NCBI GenBank assembly: GCA_016870395.1
Contig: VGBT01000023.1
Location: 1-37,684 of the forward strand
Reading direction: 5' to 3'
Length of the DNA stretch: 37,684 bases
Source: Actinomycetota bacterium
Lineage (GTDB): Bacteria; Actinomycetota; Acidimicrobiia; IMCC26256; JAENVU01
Shown: positions 26,619-35,473 of the stretch, piece by piece
Layout: each line of letters begins with the position of its first letter
Numbering within the stretch: position 1 is the first letter of the stretch
Notes under the pieces: generated by a model
Told to the model about the DNA's origin: nothing
The model's input: only the letters and a program-made list of their open reading frames with translations
Databases searched by the model: none
Program-made: the position numbers and the translations under genes

Positions 26619-27239
26619 TCAACCAGCCGCAGACCCCTTCGCCTGGTGCCGGCGCACCAGATCGGTCCAGATGTCCTGCACCTGGGCCTCGAGGGTGGCG
26701 CGGTCGCCCGAGTTGTCCACCACGAAGGTGGCGATCGCCCGCCGTTCCTCGTCGGTGGCCTGCGCGGCTATCCGGGCCTCGGCGTCATCTCGCGCTACGC
26801 CGCGCTCCTCGAGGCGGGACAGACGCAGCGCACGCGGCGCCTCAACCACGATGACGGCTTCGTAACCGCGCTTGGCCGCTGTGCCCGACTCGACAAGCAA
26901 CGGCACGTCCATGACGACGATCGCGTCCTGAGGCGCCTCTGCCATCCGCTTCCCGAACGCGGCGTGGATCGCCGGATGTGTGATCGCCTCGAGCGCGGCC
27001 CGCGACTCGTCGGTCGCAAACGCCTTCGCGGCCAGGGCCGGGCGATCGAGACTGCCGTCCGCGCGCACCACGTCCGCACCGAAGCGCTCAACGATCGCGT
27101 CGAACGCCGGCGTTTTCGGTTCCACCACTTCCCGCGCGACCGCATCGGCGTCGAGCACCACTGCGCCACGCTTCGTGAGCATCTCGGCCACGGTCGACTT
27201 GCCGGCGCCGATTCCTCCCGTCAAGCCTACGAGCAGCAC
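26619..27239 (-). CDS. coaE: Dephospho-CoA kinase
   Basis: A 206-residue P-loop kinase for the last step of coenzyme A synthesis, phosphorylating the 3'-hydroxyl of the ribose. The P-loop is GLTGGIGAGKST at residues 5-16; VLDADAVAREVVEP supplies the catalytic aspartate region, and ITHPAIHAAF, VMDVPLLVESG and the lid-like RLSRLEERG follow. The C-terminal FVVDNSGDRATLEAQV is also family-typical. The GTG at 27239 has AGGA about 9-10 bases upstream. It belongs to the actinobacterial rpsA-coaE-uvrB neighbourhood, here interrupted by a two-component system. Bacterial members are usually near 200 residues, so length is normal. Confidence 0.95.
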   Translation of the reverse strand: MLLVGLTGGIGAGKSTVAEMLTKRGAVVLDADAVAREVVEPKTPAFDAIVERFGADVVRADGSLDRPALAAKAFATDESRAALEAITHPAIHAAFGKRMAEAPQDAIVVMDVPLLVESGTAAKRGYEAVIVVEAPRALRLSRLEERGVARDDAEARIAAQATDEERRAIATFVVDNSGDRATLEAQVQDIWTDLVRRHQAKGSAAG

Positions 27240-27254
27240 GGCCGAGAATCCTAT

Positions 27255-28982
27255 GTGGTGCCGACGACCAAGATCTTTACCCAGTCGGCCACGTCCGCCA
27301 AGGTCGTGGCCACGCGATGCGCCGCCTCACGGCGCGCTCAACTCGGACCGACGATCGATGCGCGCTCCGTGCTCGGCCTCGGGCGACTGGTGCCGCTGGT
27401 GGGGCTGCTGCGCTGGGCGAGCCTCGCGGTGGGCGTCTTCCTCCTGCCGACCTATCCCGACCCGAGTGGACCGCGCGTCATCGTGGCGCTGGCGCTGGTC
27501 GGGGCCAACACGATCTTTCGCACGATCCGACCGCTGCGCATCTACCCCGCGACGTGGAAGACCGAGGTCCTGCTCGTCTGCGACCTCCTGGTCTCGATCG
27601 TCGCGATCACGCTGACGGCAGACTGGGCGAGCCCCTTCATCCTCTGCCCGCTGCCGACCGTGATCCTCGCCGCCTACGGCTGGGGCTACCAGCAGGGCGT
27701 GCTCGCGGCACTGCTCACGACAGTCACGATCGGGATCGCCGACGTCTTCTCCGGGGCCTCGGGCGACACCGTCCGCACGGGCTTCTTCACGTCGATCGTC
27801 GTGGTGCTTGCTGCCCTCATCGGCGGCTTCACCCGTCAGATCTGGATCGACGCCGAGGCCTGCGAACGGCACAGCCTCGACGTCGCGAACCGCATGGTCG
27901 TCGCCAACGACCTCCTGCACGCGCTCCACGACGTCGTGCAGACCCTGCCGGCCTCGCTCGACCTGAGCGAAATTCTCGTCTCGACCCGCGACCGGCTTCG
28001 CGAGGTCCTCGACCCCTCGATCGTCGTCGTGGTCGTCCCCGACGAGACGGTGGGGGGTTGGACGGTCGCGCTGGCCGACGGCACGTCGCTGCCCGATCAC
28101 CTGGATCCGTTCGCACTCCCGTCGCTCCTCGAGCGGGCGACCCGCACGCAGGAGGTGATCGTGCTCACCGCTGCAGGAGTCGAAAGCGTCGAGACCTGTG
28201 ACGCCGAGAGCTACAGTGCGCTCTGCAGCGCGCTCTGGGCCCAGGACCGGCTCGTCGGTGTGATCGCGGTCGAGCAGCACGAGACGCAGGCCTTCGACAC
28301 CGACGACGCGGCACTGTTCGGTGAGTTTGCCGCGTCACTCGCCCTCGCGGTCGACAACGCGCGATGGTTCGCCCGCCTGCGAACCCTCGGCGCCGAGGCC
28401 GAACGGGCCCGGATCGCCCGCGACCTCCACGACCGTTTGGCCCAGCGGCTCGCGTACGTCGGCCTCGAGCTGGACCGAGTCGCCCTCGATCGCGACGACC
28501 CGGAGCTCAGGGAGCTCCGGGAGGTGGTGCGGAGCGTGGTGCGCGAGCTGCGCGAGACGCTCTATGAGCTGCGTACGACCGTCACGGAGGACGCCGGCCT
28601 GGCCCAGGTCATCGGACCGTACGTGCAGCGCTGGTCGGCTCGAACCGGAATCGCCGCCACCTATCGGGACGCGAGCGCCGGCGCTTGCCTGCCGATCCAG
28701 GTGGAACAGGAGCTCTGGCGGATCCTCCAGGAATCGCTCACGAACGTGGAGCGGCATGCCGATGCCTCACGCGTGGGAGTCACCTGGAGGATCCGTGAGG
28801 GCCGGGCGCGGCTCGAGATCACCGACGACGGACGCGGGATGGCGGTGGCCGACGGGGGACCCGGGCGCTACGGGCTTCTCGGCATCCGTGAGCGAGCGGA
28901 CGCGGTCGGCGCCCGAATCAACCTTCACAGCAAACCCGGGGCAGGGACCACCATCACCGTCGAGTTGGAGGCCTACCCATGA
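27255..28982 (+). CDS. Membrane-bound GAF histidine kinase (NarL-partner type, HisKA_3)
   Basis: About 575 residues from GTG 27255; the start is uncertain because coaE begins only 15 bases away on the other strand and GTG codons at 27306 and 27369 are also possible. Four to five membrane helices lie at residues 45-192 (LVPLVGLLRWASLAVGVFLL first). A GAF-like domain covers about 225-370. The HisKA_3 dimerisation domain has RARIARDLHDRLAQRLAY with phospho-acceptor His392. The ATPase domain has ILQESLTNVERHADASRV, ITDDGRGMAV and GRYGLLGIRERA. It shares an ATGA overlap with the response regulator, so the two are one signalling pair. The stimulus is unknown; the large membrane part points to an envelope or lipid-phase cue. 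Confidence 0.9.
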   Translation: MVPTTKIFTQSATSAKVVATRCAASRRAQLGPTIDARSVLGLGRLVPLVGLLRWASLAVGVFLLPTYPDPSGPRVIVALALVGANTIFRTIRPLRIYPATWKTEVLLVCDLLVSIVAITLTADWASPFILCPLPTVILAAYGWGYQQGVLAALLTTVTIGIADVFSGASGDTVRTGFFTSIVVVLAALIGGFTRQIWIDAEACERHSLDVANRMVVANDLLHALHDVVQTLPASLDLSEILVSTRDRLREVLDPSIVVVVVPDETVGGWTVALADGTSLPDHLDPFALPSLLERATRTQEVIVLTAAGVESVETCDAESYSALCSALWAQDRLVGVIAVEQHETQAFDTDDAALFGEFAASLALAVDNARWFARLRTLGAEAERARIARDLHDRLAQRLAYVGLELDRVALDRDDPELRELREVVRSVVRELRETLYELRTTVTEDAGLAQVIGPYVQRWSARTGIAATYRDASAGACLPIQVEQELWRILQESLTNVERHADASRVGVTWRIREGRARLEITDDGRGMAVADGGPGRYGLLGIRERADAVGARINLHSKPGAGTTITVELEAYP

Positions 28983-29629
28983 CCCGCGTGCTGGTCGCCG
29001 ACGACCACCAGCTTCTCCGCAACGCGCTGCGGCGTGCCCTCGAGGACTCCGGTTTCACCGTAATCAGCGAGGCTGCCAACGGCGCCGACGCGCTGCGCCT
29101 GGCGCAGCTCCTCCACCCCGACGTGGTCGTGATGGACGTCACGATGCCCGTCCTCGACGGCATCGAGGCCACGCGCCGCATCCACGCCGACGACGCCTCC
29201 ACTCGCGTGCTCGTGCTGACGATGCACGACGAAGATGCGTTGCGAGCACGCGCGATCCAGGCCGGTGCCGTGGGCTTCCTTACGAAAGACTGCGCGCTGC
29301 ACGACCTCGTCGACGCGGTGCGCGACGCCGCCGCGGGCGAGATCACGCTCACCCCGCAAATTGCCACCTCGATGATGGTCCAGTTCGGCGAGCCCGACGC
29401 GCTCGAGGCGGCGAACGGCTCGTGGGTCTCGCCGCTGACACCGCGCGAGCTGGAGATCCTCCAGGCCGTGGCCGACGGGTCCTCCACCTCGGAGATCGCG
29501 TGCGACCTGTTCATCAGTGCGAAGACGGTGAAGAACCACCTCGCATCGATCTTCGCCAAGCTCGACTCCCGCGACCGTTTGCAGGCCGTGCTCAGCGGGA
29601 TGCGGCTCGGGATCGTGCAGCTGCAGTAG
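28979..29629 (+). CDS. NarL/FixJ-family response regulator
   Basis: A 216-residue transcription factor. The receiver domain has the acidic pair Asp8-Asp9, phospho-acceptor Asp53 in VVVMDVTMP, Thr81 in VLTMHD and Lys103 in FLTKD. A LuxR-type helix-turn-helix occupies about residues 150-210: LTPRELEILQAVADG, STSEIACDLFISAKTVKNHL. It begins within the stop of the histidine kinase (ATGA), so the two are translated together. It should bind DNA as a dimer when phosphorylated; targets are unknown. It converges on rpsA with a nine-base gap. Confidence 0.95.
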   Translation: MTRVLVADDHQLLRNALRRALEDSGFTVISEAANGADALRLAQLLHPDVVVMDVTMPVLDGIEATRRIHADDASTRVLVLTMHDEDALRARAIQAGAVGFLTKDCALHDLVDAVRDAAAGEITLTPQIATSMMVQFGEPDALEAANGSWVSPLTPRELEILQAVADGSSTSEIACDLFISAKTVKNHLASIFAKLDSRDRLQAVLSGMRLGIVQLQ

Positions 29630-29638
29630 CCGCCAGGC

Positions 29639-31054
29639 TCACCCCTCGGCCACGGATCCTTCGGTCGCGTGCTCGTCGACGGCTGGCGCTAAGGCCACGG
29701 CTTCGACCGCGGCATCACCCGGCCCGGACCCTTCGGTCGACGCCCCGGTCTCGGCCGCGGCTTCGCCGCCCTCGGCGAAGCCGGGGCCGATGTAGTTGCC
29801 GTGCTCGTCGTAGGCGTGCTCGCCGAACTGGTCCTTGTACTCGGCAGCGACGACGCCTCCTTCGGCGGCCTGCTTGATCGACAGCGAGATGCGTCGTCGG
29901 TCGATGTCGATGTCGATGATCTTGACCCAGAGCTCCTCGCCCGGGGTGACGACCTGCTCTGGGGCCTCCACATGGTGGACGGCCATCTCGGAGATGTGCA
30001 CGAGACCCTCGATGCCGTCGCCCACCTGCACGAATGCCCCGAACGGCACGAGCTTCGTGACGCGGCCGTAGACCAGCTCGCCGACCTCGTGGCTCGTGGC
30101 GAACTCCTGCCACGGGTCCTGCTGGGTCGCCTTCAGCGACAGGGAGATGCGCTCCCGCGGCACGTCGACGTCGAGCACCTTCACCTTCACCTCGTCGCCC
30201 ACCTGCACGACCGAGCTCGGGTAGTCGACGTGCTGCCAGCTCAGCTCGGACACGTGCACGAGACCGTCCATGCCACCGAGGTCGACGAAGGCGCCGAAGT
30301 TGACCACGGAGCTCACAACGCCCTGGCGAACCTCGCCCGGCTTGAGGTTTTCGAGGAACTCGTCACGCTGCTCGCGCTGGGTCTCCTCGAGGTACGCGCG
30401 CCGCGACAGCACCACGTTGTTGCGGTTCTTGTCGAGCTCGATGATCTTGCACTCGATGGTGCGACCGACGAACTGCTGCAGGTCGCGCACCCGCCGCAGG
30501 TCGACGAGCGATGCGGGCAGGAAGCCGCGCAGGCCAATGTCGAGGATCAACCCACCCTTGACCACCTCGATGACCGGTCCGGAGACGACGCCTTCCTCAT
30601 CCTTGACGCGCTCGATCGTGCCCCAGGCGCGCTCGTACTGCGCACGCTTCTTGGAGAGGATGAGCCGGCCGTCCTTGTCCTCCTTCTGGAGGACCAGCGC
30701 CTCGAGCTCCTCGCCGAGTGTCACCACCTCGCCCGGGTTGACGTCGTTGCGGATCGACAGCTCCTTCGAAGGAATGACGCCCTCGGACTTGAAGCCGATG
30801 TCGAGCAGCACTTCGTCGGAGTCGATCTTCACGACCGTGCCGCTGACGAGACCGCCCTCGTCGAACGAGACCAGCGTCGCGTCGATCGCGTCGGACAGCG
30901 ACATGCCACCGAGGTCGTCGAGCACGACCTCCGTGATCGCGCCCCTTTCGGCATCGGTGGCGGCAGTCTCCACTGCGCTGCTTGCGGGGGTGGGCTCGAC
31001 GGCGCCGATCTCGGGTTCGGTCCCGTCGACGCCGGGGGTCTCGTGCTTGGACAA
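29639..31054 (-). CDS. rpsA: 30S ribosomal protein bS1
   Basis: A 471-residue protein with four S1 RNA-binding domains, at about 66-135, 153-218, 239-308 and 324-394. The third and fourth are the most canonical (VVNFGAFVDLGGMDGLVHVS and LVPFGAFVQVGDGIEGLVHI). A Gly/Ala/Glu-rich tail of about 75 residues follows, as in other actinobacterial S1 proteins. An acidic N-terminal leader precedes the first domain. The TTG start at 31054 is used because it is the first start after AGGAG, at suitable spacing, and gives MSKHE. In actinobacteria bS1 aids translation and ribosome recovery. The four-domain form is shorter than the six-domain E. coli S1. Confidence 0.95.
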   Translation of the reverse strand: MSKHETPGVDGTEPEIGAVEPTPASSAVETAATDAERGAITEVVLDDLGGMSLSDAIDATLVSFDEGGLVSGTVVKIDSDEVLLDIGFKSEGVIPSKELSIRNDVNPGEVVTLGEELEALVLQKEDKDGRLILSKKRAQYERAWGTIERVKDEEGVVSGPVIEVVKGGLILDIGLRGFLPASLVDLRRVRDLQQFVGRTIECKIIELDKNRNNVVLSRRAYLEETQREQRDEFLENLKPGEVRQGVVSSVVNFGAFVDLGGMDGLVHVSELSWQHVDYPSSVVQVGDEVKVKVLDVDVPRERISLSLKATQQDPWQEFATSHEVGELVYGRVTKLVPFGAFVQVGDGIEGLVHISEMAVHHVEAPEQVVTPGEELWVKIIDIDIDRRRISLSIKQAAEGGVVAAEYKDQFGEHAYDEHGNYIGPGFAEGGEAAAETGASTEGSGPGDAAVEAVALAPAVDEHATEGSVAEG

Positions 31055-31172
31055 GGGAAGGGTCTCCTGGGGACTGGACGTGGTCGGGCGCCGGGCAGGT
31101 CGTCAGCGTGTTCGGTCACGAGACCGCTGCCGCCGCGCGAAGGCTCGGCCTCCAAATGGAAGCCAGGACAGG

Positions 31173-31934
31173 CTAGCGGTCGGGACCCCTCCGTGCGACA
31201 AGCAGGAGCTCGGGATCGGCGAGGGTCACCGGGCCCGGGCCGTAGCGACCCGGCGTGACCCCGTGGATGGCGAGCACCTCGAGTCCGGCGCCGACGGCGA
31301 GCAGCCCGAGCTCCCGCCGGGTGAAGCACGTGGTCCAAAGGTCGAAGGGGCGTTCGGTGCCCTCGGCGTCGCGCAGCGTGGCCACCTCGTGGAGCACGCC
31401 GGTCTCGGGGTCGAACTCCTCGCCCGCCTCCAGATGGCGCAATGCGAAGTACGACGAGAACGCGCTGAGCAGCACCCCACCGCCGGGACGCACCGCCGCC
31501 GTGATCCGGGACACGACTTCGGCGTCGTCGGCCCCGCCCAGCAGTCCGAAGCCGCCCTGACAGAGGCAGATCGCGGCGTCGTACTCCCCAGCGAAGGCGA
31601 GGTCCCGTACGTCGAGGACCTGGAAGGTGGCGGGCAGCCCCTCGGCCTCCGCCGCCTGGCGTGCGAGGCCGACGAACGTGTCCGAGAGGTCGACGCCGTG
31701 GACGGCGATGCCCCGCCGGGCCAGTGCGAGCGCGTGACGCCCCGGCCCGCACCCGATGTCGAGCACCCGCATCCCCGGCTCGAGGCCGAGCGCCTCGACC
31801 GCGCACGCCACCTCCTGTTCCGTGCCCTTGGTGAAAGCCATTATCCGACCGGTATTAGGCGCCCAGTACCGTGGGCCGAGGCAATCGGCAATCTCGTTGA
31901 ACCAGGGCCCGTCCGGGCAGCCCAGGGCACCCAT
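31173..31934 (-). CDS. Class I SAM-dependent methyltransferase
   Basis: A 253-residue methyltransferase-fold protein. Motif I is MRVLDIGCGPGRHALALA (near residue 55), followed by GIAVHGVDLSDTFVGLARQ for ribose binding, EYDAAICLCQGGFGLLGG as motif post-II and AAVRPGGGVLLSAFSSY as motif III. The N-terminal cap (PDGPWFNEIADCLGPRYW) contains aromatic residues that could shape a small-molecule site. The substrate is not inferable. It lies upstream of rpsA in transcription order with a gap of about 118 bases, and has no obvious ribosome-binding site before the ATG. The C terminus is basic (ARRGPDR). Confidence 0.87.
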   Translation of the reverse strand: MGALGCPDGPWFNEIADCLGPRYWAPNTGRIMAFTKGTEQEVACAVEALGLEPGMRVLDIGCGPGRHALALARRGIAVHGVDLSDTFVGLARQAAEAEGLPATFQVLDVRDLAFAGEYDAAICLCQGGFGLLGGADDAEVVSRITAAVRPGGGVLLSAFSSYFALRHLEAGEEFDPETGVLHEVATLRDAEGTERPFDLWTTCFTRRELGLLAVGAGLEVLAIHGVTPGRYGPGPVTLADPELLLVARRGPDR

Positions 31935-31986
31935 GCGGCGGGGAGCCTACCGACGCGCCAGCGCCCGGCCCCGGGGGCGTGAAGGT

Positions 31987-32016
31987 GAACCCTGAGGAAA
32001 TCGTGCCTCAGGGTTC
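31987..32016. terminator. Perfect 11-bp hairpin downstream of the CsrA-like remnant
   Basis: GAACCCTGAGG and CCTCAGGGTTC flank an 8-base loop. It lies 44 bases past the stop of the CsrA-like gene on the minus strand and 52 bases upstream of the methyltransferase start. There is no T-tract in either direction, but the stem is long and mismatch-free. Confidence 0.5.
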
Positions 32017-32060
32017 GGAGCGTCCACGGGAGCAGGCCGGTCGTGCGCTGGTGGATCGGA

Positions 32061-32230
32061 CTACCGGCCGGAGACTTCCTGGCGAGTGACGGCCACCTCG
32101 GGCGGCGCCGTCACCGCGAGCCGAACCTGTCGGCCGCGCACGTCGGCGACCTCGACAACGATCCTGGTGCCCTCGGGGTGGACAAGGAGACGAGCTGCTC
32201 CCCTGGCCGGCGCGTGAGCGCGAGCGCCAT
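32061..32230 (-). pseudogene. csrA: CsrA-like carbon-storage regulator with a one-base frameshift
   Basis: The ATG at 32230 has a strong GGGAGG seven bases upstream and reads MALALTRRPGEQLV, the standard CsrA opening. The frame then changes: from about 32186 the family match continues one base off as VHPEGTRIVVEVADV, RGRQVRLAVTAPPEVAVTRQ and EVSGR, ending at TAG 32063-32061. Total length is 170 bases, one short of 57 codons, so a single base appears to be missing at about 32184-32189. As it stands the product would be a frameshifted short peptide. CsrA binds GGA motifs in mRNA leaders and is uncommon in actinobacteria. A sequencing or assembly error could also explain the missing base. A perfect hairpin follows the gene. 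Confidence 0.75.
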
Positions 32231-32425
32231 TTCAACCTCCCTGTCGATCTGGTGTCGGGGTGCAACGCTACGGGCAGGGGCGGCAGGTGTCAGAGCGGCT
32301 CCCATTCGAGCTCGGGGCACTTGGGTGATGTTGACCTTCGGCCTTGTTGATTGCCCAACCTGTTCTCTAGCGTCTGACGGGATCCGGGAGCGGCGGGCCG
32401 CTGGGCGGTGCGAGGGGGTGCCACG

Positions 32426-32788
32426 ATGCGCCGTTCGGTAACACTCCTCCTTTGCGCAGCGGGTGTTCTGCTCGCGGCATGGGTTGCGTACGTGGTCCTT
32501 GTAGACACTGACGTAGCCAACTGCGAGCGCCCACAGCGCGGCGTGAACTGGAGCGGCTGCGACCTCTACAACGCGGACCTTCGCAACGCGAACCTCACCG
32601 GCGCGAAGCTCTCCGGCGCGAAGCTCTCCGGCGCGAAGCTCTCCGGCGCGGACCTCTCTGGCGCGGACCTCTCCGGCGCGGACCTCACCGGCGCGGTCCT
32701 CACCGGCGCCGTCTTCAATCAGACGGTTTGCCCTGACGGGGTAACGGTTTCAGCGCCAGACACCTGCGACGGGCACATGCTCGCCTGA
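32426..32788 (+). CDS. Membrane-anchored pentapeptide-repeat protein
   Basis: A 120-residue protein. The ATG at 32426 follows GAGGGGG and opens with [19 protein letters not shown], an uncleaved anchor or signal segment. About eight pentapeptide units of the form A(N/K/D)L(S/T)G follow (NLTGA, three KLSGA, three [15 protein letters not shown]), giving roughly two turns of a right-handed beta-helix. Four cysteines flank the helix (NCERPQ, SGCDL, TVCPDG, DTCDG) and could form disulphides if it faces outward. The 15-base units are nearly identical, so the repeat tract may change length readily. Its 3' end overlaps the 3' end of a membrane-protein gene on the other strand by 74 bases. Function is unknown; some pentapeptide proteins mimic DNA, others do not. 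Confidence 0.82.
   Translation: MRRSVTLLLCAAGVLLAAWVAYVVLVDTDVANCERPQRGVNWSGCDLYNADLRNANLTGAKLSGAKLSGAKLSGADLSGADLSGADLTGAVLTGAVFNQTVCPDGVTVSAPDTCDGHMLA
32591..32710 (+). repeat. Eight tandem 15-base units coding for pentapeptides
   Basis: Units of 15 bases run from 32591 to 32710. Three consecutive units (32606-32620, 32621-32635, 32636-32650) are exactly identical (AAGCTCTCCGGCGCG), and the following units differ by one to three bases. The identity suggests recent slippage. Confidence 0.9.
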
Positions 32789-33365
32789 CTCGTACTTCCG
32801 GCGCCCAGTGGCCCCACGGGTCGCTGCGGGCCAGGAGCCAGGCGACGACGAACATGGAGCACCCGAGCAGCACGATGGCGGTGGCGTGGATGCCATCCCG
32901 GGACAGCACCATGGCTTCGGCCACCCCGAGGTCGAGGTTGTCGCGGATCCGGCTCGCCGTCATGTCGAGCAGGACGACCGGCCAGACCAGGATGCCCTCG
33001 GCGACCACGAAGACCGCGGTCGCGGATCCGGCCAAGGTCACGGCGAGGATGGCCGCCAGGTCGAGTCGCCGACACGCGGCACGCACGAGCGCGACGATCA
33101 GGAACAGCCAGATCACCCACATGCCGATGGCCAGGGTGGCGTTGAGCGGCATCTCGGAGAAATTGTCGATGTGGAAGTCGACGAACCTCTCGGCGGGAGC
33201 GCCGACCGGCGGCGCCTCGTCAACGGGCATCGCCGCCAACGCACCGGCCAGGTAGAAATAGGGCACCAACCCGAGCCCGGCGACCGCGGCGACGATACCG
33301 GCTCGTCGCCGGGCCGCAGCCAGCTCGGCGTCCGGCAGCGTCGTCTCCGAGTCAAGAGGTCTCAC
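32715..33365 (-). CDS. Multi-pass membrane protein, probably 3'-truncated
   Basis: A 216-residue protein from GTG 33365, whose start overlaps the stop of the acyltransferase gene (GTGA). It has about four to five membrane helices ([77 protein letters not shown]) and a periplasmic or cytoplasmic [12 protein letters not shown] loop. After ARSDPWGHW the sequence turns into a basic, low-complexity tail ([20 protein letters not shown]) that lies over the pentapeptide gene on the other strand. The general layout resembles DUF4386-type proteins, which usually continue with more helices, so the gene probably lost its end when the neighbouring locus arrived. Function unknown. Confidence 0.68.
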   Translation of the reverse strand: MRPLDSETTLPDAELAAARRRAGIVAAVAGLGLVPYFYLAGALAAMPVDEAPPVGAPAERFVDFHIDNFSEMPLNATLAIGMWVIWLFLIVALVRAACRRLDLAAILAVTLAGSATAVFVVAEGILVWPVVLLDMTASRIRDNLDLGVAEAMVLSRDGIHATAIVLLGCSMFVVAWLLARSDPWGHWAPEVRVRRACARRRCLALKPLPRQGKPSD

Positions 33366-35473
33366 GGCCTCACCCCCTCGTGTTGCGCCCCAGCCTCGCG
33401 CGCGCCGAGTGCGTCACGAAGCGCGAGTGCGAACTGATCGGTCAGGGCGAGCGACGCCGGGACCGTGAGATGACGGCCGTCGCGGTACACCCAGCGGTCA
33501 CCGCGGTTCGTGACGCACGACCGTTCGCCACAGATCACGGGCAGCGGGTCCACGGTGACCGCTCCGTGCCTACGCGCCGCGTGCTGCTCGGCCGCGAAGG
33601 CCGCTCGCCGGAACTCCTCCGCCTCGGTGCGCGACTGCTCGGCTCCGCACGACCGAGGTGCCAGGTAGACGCGGAGCGCGGCGCAGTTCCGCCCGTCCCA
33701 GTCCAACCACTGCGCGACGGGGTGAACGACGACCGTTGGGATGCCCGCCGCCTCGAGGCGGGCGAGCGTCCGGTCGAGCGCTTCCTCCCACAGCGCCGCC
33801 TTCCCAAGAGCCGAGTCCGCTCGGCTGCCGCTCGTCGGATCCTCCAGGCGCGCACCGGTTCCATGGAGGTAGACGGGCGTCGACGCCGCGAGCACGACGG
33901 TGCTCGGCGGGTTGGCCACGAGGTCGTCCATGGTGCGCTCGAAGAAGTCGCGGCAGCGGTCGTTGCGACGTCCGCGTTGAACCAATCGAAGGTCGACCGG
34001 AGGGCACTCGGGCAACGTCGCGACCGTGAACGCCTTGCCGAGGCCGTTCGCGGCGTCCGCCATCGCCTCGGTGAAGTGCCCGGCATTGGAGTCGCCGACC
34101 AGCACTACCCGGTCCGACGCGTCGGAGACCGGCCACGTACACCCGGGGGGCTGGGCCGACGGGACGAGGCCGGAGTTGCAGCCCCGGACGCGGTCGGCAT
34201 GCCGTTCCCTCGTCGCGGCCACGAAGCTACGAGTGGCCGCCGAGCGCCTCGGCTCGGGAGCGCGCGCGAGCACCAGGGACGCGACGATCGGCACGGCGAT
34301 GCAGACGGCGGCGAGACCGGCCGCACGGCGACCGCGCCACTCCGGGTCGTGCCGGATCGGGTTCTCGAGGTAGCGCCAGGCAAGCCATGCCACGCCCAGC
34401 GACACCATCGCCGCGAGCTCGGGCGCGTTCCCGGAGCTCGGAAACAACGCGACCGCGAACACGATGAGCGGCCAGTGCCACAGGTACCAGCTGTACGAGA
34501 GGTCGCCGATCCAGGTCATCGGACGGGCCGCCAGCAGCTGCGGCAGGCCGGCCGGGGATGCCGTCCCGCCCGCGATGAGGAGCGCCGTCCCAACGACCGG
34601 GATCGCGGCCGCGGAGCCCGGGAACCGCGTCTCGCTCGAGAACGCGAACGCCGCGTATCCCACGAGTGCTGCGCCGGCAAGCCCCGCTCCGATCGCCGCC
34701 GACCTGGGAAGGCGCTCGAGCGAGCCGACCAGGAACGCCACCAGCCCACCGACGGCAAACTCCCAGGCGCGCGTCGGCGCGAGGTAGAAGGCGAAGCGCT
34801 CGTTCACGTCGATCCCCGCGACCGACACGTCGGCTCCCGTCGCGTACACGCACAGCAGGAACGAAGCGATGGCTACCAACGTGACGAGCGTCGCGGTCAG
34901 AGCCAGCCGGTCGCGGCGACCTGCCCGCCGGCTCGCCATCGCGAAGCCCACGAACATCAGTGCCGGGAAGAAGAGATAGAACTGCTCCTCCACGGAGAGC
35001 GACCACATCTGCAGGAGCGGGTTCAGATTCTCCGCAGGATCGAAGTACCCGGCCGGCGACCGGTAGAGCGACACGTTCGCGAGCGACACCGACGCGGCCG
35101 CGCCCGTGCGCGCCGTGACATCCCGCTCGGACTCGCTCACGGCGCCCAGCGACAGGAGCGCCACGACCGTCACAGTGAGCGCGAGCGCCGGCAGGATCCG
35201 CCGCACGCGCCGCGCGTAGAACTCCGCGAACGAGACCCGCCCGGTGTGTTGGAGCTCACGGAGCAACATGCCGGTGATCACGAAACCCGAGATGACGAAG
35301 AACACGTCGACGCCGACGAAACCACCCGGGACGTCGAGCCCCGCGTGGAAGGCGACCACGAGCAGGACCGCAACGGCACGCAGGCCCTGGATGTCGGCGC
35401 GCCGTCCACCGGTCCGAGGTGCGCCGACGCCCGGACCGGCCCCGGGTATCGCCTCGCCGGCAGTCGTGGTCAC
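33362..35473 (-). CDS. Acyltransferase-3 / SGNH-domain envelope acyltransferase (OafA-like)
   Basis: A 703-residue membrane enzyme that probably O-acylates a surface polysaccharide or lipid. The N-terminal acyltransferase-3 domain begins RADIQGLRAVAVLLVVAFHAG (Asp27, His43) and contains about ten membrane helices, with QMWSLSVEEQFYLFFP and DLSYSWYLWHWPLI as hallmark segments. The C-terminal extracytoplasmic SGNH domain has the nucleophile block VVLVGDSNAGHF (Ser462) and the Asp665/His668 pair in RDGRHLTV. Extra cysteines (GCNSGL, PPGCTWP, LPECPP, VICGERSC) suggest disulphides. The GTG start overlaps the polA stop (GTGA), so it is translated with polA. The acyl acceptor is unknown. Confidence 0.92.
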   Translation of the reverse strand: MTTTAGEAIPGAGPGVGAPRTGGRRADIQGLRAVAVLLVVAFHAGLDVPGGFVGVDVFFVISGFVITGMLLRELQHTGRVSFAEFYARRVRRILPALALTVTVVALLSLGAVSESERDVTARTGAAASVSLANVSLYRSPAGYFDPAENLNPLLQMWSLSVEEQFYLFFPALMFVGFAMASRRAGRRDRLALTATLVTLVAIASFLLCVYATGADVSVAGIDVNERFAFYLAPTRAWEFAVGGLVAFLVGSLERLPRSAAIGAGLAGAALVGYAAFAFSSETRFPGSAAAIPVVGTALLIAGGTASPAGLPQLLAARPMTWIGDLSYSWYLWHWPLIVFAVALFPSSGNAPELAAMVSLGVAWLAWRYLENPIRHDPEWRGRRAAGLAAVCIAVPIVASLVLARAPEPRRSAATRSFVAATRERHADRVRGCNSGLVPSAQPPGCTWPVSDASDRVVLVGDSNAGHFTEAMADAANGLGKAFTVATLPECPPVDLRLVQRGRRNDRCRDFFERTMDDLVANPPSTVVLAASTPVYLHGTGARLEDPTSGSRADSALGKAALWEEALDRTLARLEAAGIPTVVVHPVAQWLDWDGRNCAALRVYLAPRSCGAEQSRTEAEEFRRAAFAAEQHAARRHGAVTVDPLPVICGERSCVTNRGDRWVYRDGRHLTVPASLALTDQFALALRDALGAREAGAQHEGVRP

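Noticed and set aside
32591-32710. Regular short repeats that could suggest a CRISPR array
   Set aside because: There are no spacers; the units are contiguous 15-base codon repeats in frame with a pentapeptide-repeat protein.
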